Assembly (NCBI GenBank): GCA_003695865.1
Contig: RFGQ01000423.1
Span: 1-13,374 of the forward strand
Length of the DNA: 13,374 nt
From: Gemmatimonadota bacterium
GTDB lineage: Bacteria > Gemmatimonadota > Gemmatimonadetes > Longimicrobiales > Gaopeijiaceae
Direction of reading: 5' to 3'
The notes under the pieces were generated by a model. That model made no database searches. It saw only the letters and a program-made list of their open reading frames with translations, and was not told where the DNA came from. A program made the position numbers and the translations under genes. This document shows, one piece after another, positions 7,213-13,374 of the stretch; the stretch's first letter is position 1, and each line of letters opens with the position of its first letter.

Positions 7213-10200
7213 TGGCGAGGCTGCGGCGCTGGACGCTCCGGCTGGGGGTGGCGCTCGGGTTGCTCGTCCTGGGCGCGGGCGGCGCGTTTCTGTTCCTCAC
7301 CCGCACGGCGCCCGGGAGGGCGCTCGTGCTGGCGCGGGTGCTGCGCGAGCTCGAGGGCGCGGTGCGGGGCAGGGTGATCGTGGCCACGCTCACGCCGGGT
7401 CCCGGGGGGCTGCTGCGCTCTGCCACACTCCACGGCGTGCGCCTCGAGGGCCTGGACGGGCGGCCGCTCCTGGAGGCCGATTCGATCTCGGCCGAATACG
7501 CCGTGCGCGACCTCGCATCGCGGCGTTTCGTGTTTCCGCGCATCGCGCTGTGGCGTCCCACGATCACGATCGAGCGCACTGCGTCAGACAGTGTGCTCAA
7601 CGCCTGGGAAGTGTTGCCCCTCGCGCCGCCCGCGCCCGCAGATGCGGACAGTGCGGAGCCGCCCGCCCCGGCCACCACGCGGTTGGCGTTCGGCGCGCTC
7701 GCGGTGCACGACGGCCAGGTGCGGGTGCGCACGCCGCTGCCCGACGACGCACCCGCCGAAACGCGGTTCCCGACCGAACCCGATCCGGCGGGAGGGAGGC
7801 TGCGGGCGCTCACCTTCCGGGCGGTCGACGCCGAACTGGCCGACGTGCGTCTGGTGGCCCCCGACCTTCCGGGGCCGTCCTTCCGCGTGCGCCGCCTCAG
7901 CCTGGAGGGCGAGGTCGGGCCGGCGCCGCTTCGCCTGGTCGATCTGGCCGGCCGCGTCGACATCCGCGACGGGCGCGTGCTGGTCGCCGCCGAGCGCCTG
8001 CGTCTGCCGGCTTCGCAGGCCGCCGGGCTGATCACGGTCGACACCCGGGCCGAGGGTGGCGCGAGCCTGACCGTCGACCTGTCGGCCGAGGCGCTCGATC
8101 TGGCGGACCTGGCGTGGATCGTGCCCGACCTGCCCGGGGCCCGCGGCAACGGCGAATTCGCCATCGAGCTCGACCCACGCGGCTTCGCCCTGCGCTGGGA
8201 AGACGCCGTGCTGGACTTCGGCGACGGCCGGCTGGCGGGGCGCGGCGAGTACCGTCTGCCCGCGGCCGGCGGTTGGCGGGTCGCCGACGTGAACGTTGCG
8301 CTCACGCGCTTCCCCCTCTCGGTCGCCGAAGCGGTGGCCCGTCGGGAGCTTCCGGTGGAGGGGGCGCTGGACGGGCGCCTGGCGGTGGAGGGCGGAGCGC
8401 GGCGGCTCGTGCTCGAAGGCGACCTGACCCTCTCGGGCGATCCGCGCTCGGCGACACCCACTCGGGCCGTCTTCTCCGGCGCGGTGGGGACCCGGGCCGA
8501 CGGGGCGCTCGAGGCGCGGGGGCTCGATGTGGCCTTTCCCCGGCTCGACTACCGCCTGGTGCGCACCGTGGCGCCCGGCGTGCGCGTGGCGGGCGCGGGC
8601 CCGGCGCGCGTGCTCCTCGAGGGGCGGCTCGACCAGGGACTCGGGTTCAACGCCAACCTGACCCTGACCGGAGGCGGAGAGGCGTCACGGGTGGTGGCCA
8701 ACGGCTCCTTGCGCCGCCTCGACGACGTGGGCGACCTGGCGGTCACGCTCGACGCCACGCTCGACCCGCTGGCGCTGGCTCCCTTCGTGGCACACCTGCC
8801 CGAGCCGCCCGAAGTGGGGCGCGTGCGGGGCCGGGTGCATGCCGAAGGCCGCCTCGGCGACCTGCGCGCCCGGGCCGAGCTGGCGACCGCGGGGGGCACG
8901 CTCGACCTGCGCGTGCGTCTCGACGCGCGGCGTCCGTTCGCCTCGTACGAGGTGGTGGCCGAGGCGAACCGCTACGCACTCGATGCCGTGGTGCCCGGCC
9001 TGCCCTCCGGCACCGAGGCGAACGGGCGGCTCAGCTTCGTCGGGGCGGGCCTGCACCCCGACAGTGTCGACCTCACCGGGGCGCTCGACCTGCGCCGCTC
9101 GCGCCTGGGCGTGCTGCGGGTCGACACGGCCTTCGTGGCCGCGCGTCTGGTGGGCGGCGTGCTCCACATGGACACGCTCACCACCGTGGTGGGCGGCGTG
9201 CGCATGGAGGGCCGGGGGGCGCTGGCCGCCACCGAGCAGGCGCCGGGCGACTCCCTCGGGCTGGCCTTCGCGGCCCCCACGCTCGAGGGCCTGCGGCCCC
9301 TCTTCATGGGCGAACGCGTGATCGCGCGCGACACGCTGTCGTCACTCGAGCGGGAGTTCCTCGAGCTCGAGGGCATCGACGCCGATACGCTCCCGCTCGC
9401 GGTCGACGTGCGCATGGCGGGGGCGGTGCAGGGCACGGCCGTGGTGTCGGGCTCACTGACCGCGCTGGCGGTGCGGGGCAGCCTGGCGCTGGACGGCGCG
9501 ATCTATCGGCGCAACGCGCTCGGCCGGGCCGACGTCACCTTCGCGGCCACGGGGCTGCCGAGCCGCCAACCGCGCATCGAGGCAGAGGTGCGCGCCGACT
9601 CCGTGTTGCTGCTGGAGCGGACGTTTCAGAGCGGCACGGCCCGCCTGAGCTACCGGGAGCCCGCCGGCAACCTCGACCTGTTCCTGGTGCGCGACGACGA
9701 CGAGGACTATCTGGCTCGGGTCGCCTTCGAGGCCGAGGGGACGGAGCGCATCCTGCACCTCGACGAGTTGGGGCTGCGCTTCGCCGACGCGCGCTGGAAC
9801 CTGGCCGGCCCGGCCACGATCGCGTGGGATGAAGACGGTCTCACGTTCCGTTCGTTCCGCATGCTCCGCCCGGGGGAGGGGGGGCTGCGCGTGCGGGCCG
9901 AAGGGCGCTACCCATTCCGGGGCGAGGCCGACCTCGACGTCGAGATCGAGCGGCTCGACCTGGCCCGAGTGGCGTCGCTGCTGCAGCTCCCCGACACGCT
10001 CGAGGGTGTCGTGGATCTGCGGGGTTCGGTGCGTGGCCGCGCGCTCGCCCCCCGCTTCGAAGGCACGTTCGCGGCGAGCGGCTTCCGCTACGGCCGATTC
10101 TCGTTCGCGACGCTCGGGGGCACACTCGCCTACACGGACGGGCTGCTCACCACCGACACCCGCATCGGCGACGGCGACCACACGATGTTCCATGTGGAGG

Positions 10201-11729
10201 GGTCGCTGCCGGTCGACGTCAGGCTCGACCACCTGGGAGCCGAGATTCCCGATCGACCCATCGACCTGAGCGTCGCGGCCGACTCACTGCCGGCGCGCAT
10301 CCTGCTCGGGCTGGTGACGGGACTGCGCGATGTGGAGGGCGTGCTCGACGGCGCGGTGCGCCTGGGCGGCACCGCCCATCACCTGGCGCCCGAGGGCCGC
10401 TTCACGCTGCGCGGCGGGGCCGCCACGCTCGAAGGTCTGGGCGTGCGCCACCGCGACGCGCGCGCAACCTTCCAGCTCCGGCCCGACGGATCGGTGGCCA
10501 TTGAAGGTGAGGCGCGGGCCGGGGGCCGGGTCCAGGTCGCCGGCACGGTCACGCTCGATCCGGCGAGCGACCCCGGGCTCGACCTCACGTTCACCATGCG
10601 GCGCCTGCGCGGTGTGGCGCGACGCGACGTGGTGGGCACGCTCAGCGGCGAGGCCCGCCTCACCGGGTCGTATCGTTCGCCGGTCGTGTCGGGGCGGCTC
10701 ACGGTCGACGAAGGGGCGCTCTTCCTGGAAGAGTTCATCCGCACGACGGAGATCGTCGATCTCGCCCTGATCACCGACCCGGCGGTGCGCAGTTTCGTCG
10801 ACACGACGCTCGTCGAGCTGCGCCCGCTGCTCGGGGGTGGCAACCCGTTCCTGCGCAACATCCTGATGCGCGACTTCACGCTCGTCATGGACCGGGGCAC
10901 GTGGATCCGTTCCGACAACATGAACGTGGAGCTCGGCGGAACGCTGGACGTGTTCTACGACCGGGCGAACGAGGACCTGGCCATGGTCGGTACGCTGCAG
11001 GCGGTCCGCGGCACGTACACCGTCGTGGGCCGTCCCTTCCAGGTCGACGGCGGGACCGTCGTGTTCGTGGGCACGCCCGGCGTGAACCCCAGCCTCGACA
11101 TCCAGGCCACGAACCGCATCCGCACCGCCACCGGCGATCGGCTCACGATCAACGCCCGGGTGACGGGCACGCTCATCTCGCCCCGGGTGAGCCTGTCGAG
11201 CGACCAGATCGCGATGAGCGAGGCGGATCTGCTCGCCTATCTCATCACCGGCCGCCCCTCCTACGCCCTCGGGTCGGGGCAGTCCGAGGCGCTGCGCGGC
11301 GCCGCCGGGGTGCTGGGTGCCGCGACCGGCGCGGTCACCCTGGGGCTGAGCACGCTCAGCAACGAGCTGGGTAACGCGGTGGCGCAGAGCCTGGGCCTGG
11401 GCCTGGACTATCTCGCGATCACCCAGCAGGACGTGGCCACCCTCACCGGGGTGAGCCTCACCGGCACGCTCGGCACGACGGTGATCGAGACCGGCCGCTA
11501 CCTGACCGACGATCTGTTCGTGACCCTGCTGCTGCGTCCGAACGCCTCGGATGCGTCGGGCAACACGGTGGCGGGCCTGCGCCTGGAGTGGGCCCTGTCG
11601 GACAACTTCATCGTCGAGTCGTTCATCGAGGACCGCTTCTTCCGCAACCGCATCGTGGGCTTCGGCGACGTGGGACTGCAGAGCGCTCGCGGCTTCGGGC
11701 TCTTCATCTTCCGCGAGTGGGGCTACTGA
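7212..11729 (+). CDS. tamB: TamB-like inter-membrane translocation/assembly protein
   Basis: This 1505-residue protein is anchored by one N-terminal transmembrane helix (about 10-30) and otherwise predicted to be a long run of short beta strands, as expected for the AsmA/TamB bridge proteins whose hydrophobic groove spans the periplasm. The C-terminal TamB domain (DUF490) covers about 1150-1505. It contains FQVDGGTVVFVG near 1276, INARVTGTLISPRVSLSSD near 1314, SEADLLAYLITGRP near 1336 and a final FREWGY. TamB proteins pair with TamA for outer-membrane protein insertion and, with relatives YhdP and YdbH, are implicated in phospholipid transport to the outer membrane. A Pro/Ala-rich linker at about 137-156 and a charged, probably helical insert at about 698-730 interrupt the strands. 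It is longer than E. coli TamB (1259). The ATG shares one base with the tamA stop (TGATG), so the two are surely co-translated. The frame is open further upstream only by chance in GC-rich DNA. Confidence 0.9.
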   Translation: MARLRRWTLRLGVALGLLVLGAGGAFLFLTRTAPGRALVLARVLRELEGAVRGRVIVATLTPGPGGLLRSATLHGVRLEGLDGRPLLEADSISAEYAVRDLASRRFVFPRIALWRPTITIERTASDSVLNAWEVLPLAPPAPADADSAEPPAPATTRLAFGALAVHDGQVRVRTPLPDDAPAETRFPTEPDPAGGRLRALTFRAVDAELADVRLVAPDLPGPSFRVRRLSLEGEVGPAPLRLVDLAGRVDIRDGRVLVAAERLRLPASQAAGLITVDTRAEGGASLTVDLSAEALDLADLAWIVPDLPGARGNGEFAIELDPRGFALRWEDAVLDFGDGRLAGRGEYRLPAAGGWRVADVNVALTRFPLSVAEAVARRELPVEGALDGRLAVEGGARRLVLEGDLTLSGDPRSATPTRAVFSGAVGTRADGALEARGLDVAFPRLDYRLVRTVAPGVRVAGAGPARVLLEGRLDQGLGFNANLTLTGGGEASRVVANGSLRRLDDVGDLAVTLDATLDPLALAPFVAHLPEPPEVGRVRGRVHAEGRLGDLRARAELATAGGTLDLRVRLDARRPFASYEVVAEANRYALDAVVPGLPSGTEANGRLSFVGAGLHPDSVDLTGALDLRRSRLGVLRVDTAFVAARLVGGVLHMDTLTTVVGGVRMEGRGALAATEQAPGDSLGLAFAAPTLEGLRPLFMGERVIARDTLSSLEREFLELEGIDADTLPLAVDVRMAGAVQGTAVVSGSLTALAVRGSLALDGAIYRRNALGRADVTFAATGLPSRQPRIEAEVRADSVLLLERTFQSGTARLSYREPAGNLDLFLVRDDDEDYLARVAFEAEGTERILHLDELGLRFADARWNLAGPATIAWDEDGLTFRSFRMLRPGEGGLRVRAEGRYPFRGEADLDVEIERLDLARVASLLQLPDTLEGVVDLRGSVRGRALAPRFEGTFAASGFRYGRFSFATLGGTLAYTDGLLTTDTRIGDGDHTMFHVEGSLPVDVRLDHLGAEIPDRPIDLSVAADSLPARILLGLVTGLRDVEGVLDGAVRLGGTAHHLAPEGRFTLRGGAATLEGLGVRHRDARATFQLRPDGSVAIEGEARAGGRVQVAGTVTLDPASDPGLDLTFTMRRLRGVARRDVVGTLSGEARLTGSYRSPVVSGRLTVDEGALFLEEFIRTTEIVDLALITDPAVRSFVDTTLVELRPLLGGGNPFLRNILMRDFTLVMDRGTWIRSDNMNVELGGTLDVFYDRANEDLAMVGTLQAVRGTYTVVGRPFQVDGGTVVFVGTPGVNPSLDIQATNRIRTATGDRLTINARVTGTLISPRVSLSSDQIAMSEADLLAYLITGRPSYALGSGQSEALRGAAGVLGAATGAVTLGLSTLSNELGNAVAQSLGLGLDYLAITQQDVATLTGVSLTGTLGTTVIETGRYLTDDLFVTLLLRPNASDASGNTVAGLRLEWALSDNFIVESFIEDRFFRNRIVGFGDVGLQSARGFGLFIFREWGY

Positions 11730-11760
11730 TCGGCCGAGCCGGCCGGGCGCACGCCTGAGG

Positions 11761-11791
11761 GCCCCGGGGCGCCGCGCCGGCGGTCCGCCGG
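11761..11791. repeat. Cluster of three adjoining GC palindromes
   Basis: Three dyads stand in a row or overlap: a perfect 10-base palindrome GCCCCGGGGC (11761-11770); 5-base arms GGCGC and GCGCC around one base (11768-11778); and 7-base arms CCGGCGG and CCGCCGG around one base (11777-11791). They may fold into alternative RNA hairpins or serve as a protein-binding site. In such GC-rich DNA part of this can be chance. Confidence 0.5.
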
Positions 11792-11860
11792 AGTCCGTCA
11801 CCCACGGCACCTCGCCCCCGTGGCGGGTGTACTCGGTGTCCGGACCCGAAGTGCATTCCC

Positions 11861-11868
11861 AGGGAGGT
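11861..11868 (+). promoter_or_regulatory. Shine-Dalgarno of htpX
   Basis: AGGGAGGT lies 9 bases before the first of two consecutive ATG codons (11878 and 11881). It favours 11878 as the start and shows that htpX can be translated independently of the operon upstream. Confidence 0.85.
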
Positions 11869-11877
11869 TCCTTCGAG

Positions 11878-12756
11878 ATGATGCAGAGAGCCAAGGTCTT
11901 CATGCTGATGGCCGGGCTGACCGCGCTGTTCGTGGTGGCGGGCGGCGCCGTCGGCGGCCAGCAGGGAGCCGTGCTGTTCTTCCTGATCGCGGCCGCCATG
12001 AACGTGGGCGCGTACTGGTTCAGCGACCGCATGGTGTTGCGCATGTACCGCGCGAAGGTGCTCGGACCCGAGGACGCGCCCGAGCTCTACGCGATGGTCG
12101 ACCGGTTGCGGCAGCGGGCGGGGCTGCCCATGCCCGTGGTGGCGGTTTCGCCCCACGACCAGCCCAATGCGTTCGCCACGGGCCGCAACCCGCAGCACGC
12201 GGTGGTGTGCTTCACGCGCGGCATCCTGCAGGCGCTTCCGCCGCGCGAACTCGAGGGCGTGGTGGCGCACGAGCTGGCGCACATCAAGCACCGGCACATG
12301 CTGGTGGGCACGATCGCGGCGACGCTGGCAGGGGCCGTGGCCATGCTGGGCTCGGTCGCCCGCTGGGGGATGATCTTCGGCATGGGGCGCGACGACGACG
12401 ACAACCCGCTCGCGCTGCTCGTCATGGCGATCGTGGCGCCGATCGCGGCCGCCATCGTGCAGCTCGCGATCAGCCGTCAGAACGAGTACCAGGCCGACCG
12501 TACGGCGGCCGAGATCACCGGCGATCCGCTGGGCCTGGCTTCGGCGCTGCGCAGGTTGCATGCGCAGGCGGCCCACGTGCCCATGGACGTGAACCCCGCC
12601 GCCGCCCAGCTCGCGATCGTGAACCCCTTCACCGGGCGACGCGGCGGACTCACGGCGCTGTTCTCGACGCATCCGCCCATGGAAGCGCGGGTCGAAGCGC
12701 TCGAGTCGCTCGCCTACGAGATGGGGAGCGGCGCGAACCCGAACCGCCTGCGCTGA
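11878..12756 (+). CDS. htpX: HtpX-type M48 membrane zinc metalloprotease
   Basis: HtpX proteases cut misfolded membrane proteins and complement FtsH in inner-membrane quality control, usually with a cytoplasmic active site. The 292-residue protein almost equals E. coli HtpX (293). Two N-terminal hydrophobic segments (about 6-24 and 30-48) lead to the catalytic HELAH at 131-135, inside VVAHELAHIKHRHML. Two more hydrophobic segments (about 143-168 and 178-198) precede the third zinc ligand E203 in NEYQADRTAAE. A STHPP motif at 263-267 and a PNAFATGR segment at 96-103 are also typical. A DDDD run at 172-175 lies between the third and fourth hydrophobic segments. The start at 11878 is set by a strong AGGGAGGT; the reading frame is open back to 11551 only as a shadow of tamB. 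It is separated from tamB by 148 bases, so it may have its own promoter. The family is certain; regulation by envelope stress, as in E. coli, is not shown. Confidence 0.95.
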   Translation: MMQRAKVFMLMAGLTALFVVAGGAVGGQQGAVLFFLIAAAMNVGAYWFSDRMVLRMYRAKVLGPEDAPELYAMVDRLRQRAGLPMPVVAVSPHDQPNAFATGRNPQHAVVCFTRGILQALPPRELEGVVAHELAHIKHRHMLVGTIAATLAGAVAMLGSVARWGMIFGMGRDDDDNPLALLVMAIVAPIAAAIVQLAISRQNEYQADRTAAEITGDPLGLASALRRLHAQAAHVPMDVNPAAAQLAIVNPFTGRRGGLTALFSTHPPMEARVEALESLAYEMGSGANPNRLR

Positions 12757-12769
12757 GTCGCGTCCGGCG

Positions 12770-12807
12770 CCGGCCGCCCGCGCCTGCTTTCTGCGTCGGG
12801 CGGCCGG
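12770..12807. terminator. Hairpin between convergent genes, possible bidirectional terminator
   Basis: A perfect 11-bp stem has arms CCGGCCGCCCG (12770-12780) and CGGGCGGCCGG (12797-12807), with a 16-base loop. It lies in the 109-base gap between the ends of htpX and the minus-strand gene, where a shared terminator is expected. No T-run follows on either strand, so it is not a textbook intrinsic terminator; very stable GC stems or Rho may do the job. Confidence 0.5.
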
Positions 12808-12865
12808 TCGTCGGTCTCGCGGCCACTCCGCGCCCTCCGGTTCCGGAATGCCTCCGGCGCGGGCC

Positions 12866-13255
12866 TCAGTCGTCGTCCGTGGACCGCGGGCGGGCCAGCC
12901 ACACCTCGGCGTCGGACACCGAGGGAAACACCCGCACGTCGAGCACGTCCTCGAGCACGACGCGCATCATGTGCATCATGCCCAGCGACGCGGGCCGGCT
13001 CACCACCACCGCCATCCGTCCACCGTCCAGCACGGGCGCGAGGTCGCGCATGCGCTCGGCGACCGACGTGAGCTCGTCGGTTTCGATGGCCCGTTCGATG
13101 AGCGTGTGGTCCGAGAGGATGTCGAACCCCGGCTCGAAGTCGGGGTGGCTCACCGCGCGCGCGATGCCGTCGAGGATCTCCTCGAGCGTGAAGTCTCCCA
13201 CGAGGCGGACGTTGATGCGACGCCGCTCGGGATCGAGGCTGACTTCCATGGGCAT
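12866..13255 (-). CDS. SpoIIAA/STAS-SEC14-like small protein, function unknown
   Basis: The product is a 129-residue soluble protein if it starts at the ATG at 13255 (reverse strand). The pattern is a first beta pair (about 2-20), a helix (24-36), the FDILSDHT strand (44-51), a helix (60-75), the GGRMAVVVSRP strand (78-88), a GMMHMMRVVLED helix (92-103) and VRVFPSVSDAEVWL at 107-120. It resembles small proteins annotated as SpoIIAA-like or STAS/SEC14. Those are thought to have a STAS-like alpha/beta fold, and their biochemical role is mostly unknown. The classic phosphorylated Ser/Thr of anti-sigma antagonists cannot be identified with confidence. A GTG at 13321 would add 22 residues rich in Pro and Arg, but the likely promoter lies between the two starts and the conserved fold begins at the ATG, so I prefer the ATG. 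The gene converges on htpX. Family call moderate; function open. Confidence 0.6.
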   Translation of the reverse strand: MPMEVSLDPERRRINVRLVGDFTLEEILDGIARAVSHPDFEPGFDILSDHTLIERAIETDELTSVAERMRDLAPVLDGGRMAVVVSRPASLGMMHMMRVVLEDVLDVRVFPSVSDAEVWLARPRSTDDD

Positions 13256-13286
13256 GGTGGGATCCCGCGCGCGAGGAGTCCGACTG

Positions 13287-13292
13287 TATCTA
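13287..13292 (-). promoter_or_regulatory. Possible -10 element for the STAS-like gene
   Basis: On the minus strand TAGATA lies in a short AT-rich island (about 13284-13295) within very GC-rich DNA, with 31 bases between it and the ATG at 13255. That fits a -10 box with a leader of about 25 bases. No clear -35 is seen at the usual 17-base distance, where the sequence reads CCGCCC, so this is tentative. Confidence 0.3.
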
Positions 13293-13374
13293 AGATGCGC
13301 ACTCGGTGGGGGCGGGTCCACCGGGGCGACGCGGGCGCGGTTCCGGAGTGGGGACCCGCGAGCGCCGTCCCACC

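Larger units (their letters stand above)
11730..11877. other. Intergenic spacer between tamB and htpX
   Basis: These 148 bases hold no credible gene. They contain a short CGGCC/GGCCG hairpin just after the tamB stop (11731-11745), the dyad cluster at 11761-11791, a CCACGG/CCGTGG hairpin with a 10-base loop (11802-11823) and the htpX ribosome-binding site. No T-run follows any hairpin and no convincing -35/-10 pair is visible, so whether it ends the tamB transcript or starts htpX is undecided. Confidence 0.7.

Noticed and set aside
10284..12044. A 586-codon minus-strand open frame across the end of tamB, the spacer and the start of htpX
   Set aside because: It crosses two real genes and their spacer, and its composition is typical of an antisense shadow.
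12964..12980. Short direct repeat GCATCATG twice with a one-base gap, as an operator
   Set aside because: It lies within the STAS-like coding region and is explained by the Met-Met-His-Met-Met codons.
13322..13374. A further gene at the right edge
   Set aside because: The 53 bases are too short and show no recognisable start, domain or RNA structure.

Overview
The window is very GC-rich (by eye roughly 70% or more) and almost fully coding. It looks like chromosomal DNA from a Gram-negative (diderm) bacterium: it encodes an Omp85/TamA-type outer-membrane barrel, a TamB-type inter-membrane protein, and Lgt for lipoprotein lipidation. The GC content, the TlpA and barrel variants, the signal peptide ending in an Ala-Gln junction and the company of genes remind me of Gemmatimonadota. 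That placement is an impression from style, not a database match.

Layout. From the left edge to about 11,730 there is one dense plus-strand cluster: the 3' end of a PASTA-repeat protein, a membrane-anchored TlpA-type thioredoxin, a YbbR-repeat membrane protein, tsaD, lgt, a calcineurin-like metallophosphoesterase, a TamA/BamA-type barrel protein and a 1505-residue TamB-like protein. Three junctions are 4-base GTGA overlaps (TlpA/YbbR, YbbR/tsaD, phosphoesterase/tamA). A fourth, tamA/tamB, is a one-base TGATG overlap. lgt has a strong Shine-Dalgarno of its own. This points to one transcript with translational coupling. A 148-base spacer full of GC dyads follows, then an HtpX-type M48 membrane protease with a strong Shine-Dalgarno. 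On the right, a small minus-strand SpoIIAA/STAS-like protein converges on htpX. A perfect 11-bp hairpin between the two could terminate both.

How the genes fit together. Apart from tsaD (tRNA t6A37 synthesis), almost everything acts at the envelope: lipoprotein lipidation (Lgt), periplasmic thiol chemistry (TlpA-like), outer-membrane assembly and inter-membrane transport (TamA/TamB), membrane-protein quality control (HtpX), and extracytoplasmic PASTA and YbbR repeat proteins. tsaD is the housekeeping outlier. No RNA genes, mobile elements, CRISPR arrays or broken genes were seen.

I found no wholly new system. The points most worth following are the even set of eight mature cysteines in the TamA-like protein, the YbbR protein next to tsaD without a visible diadenylate cyclase, the unassigned phosphoesterase inside the envelope operon, the dyad cluster before htpX, and the start and promoter of the small STAS-like gene.
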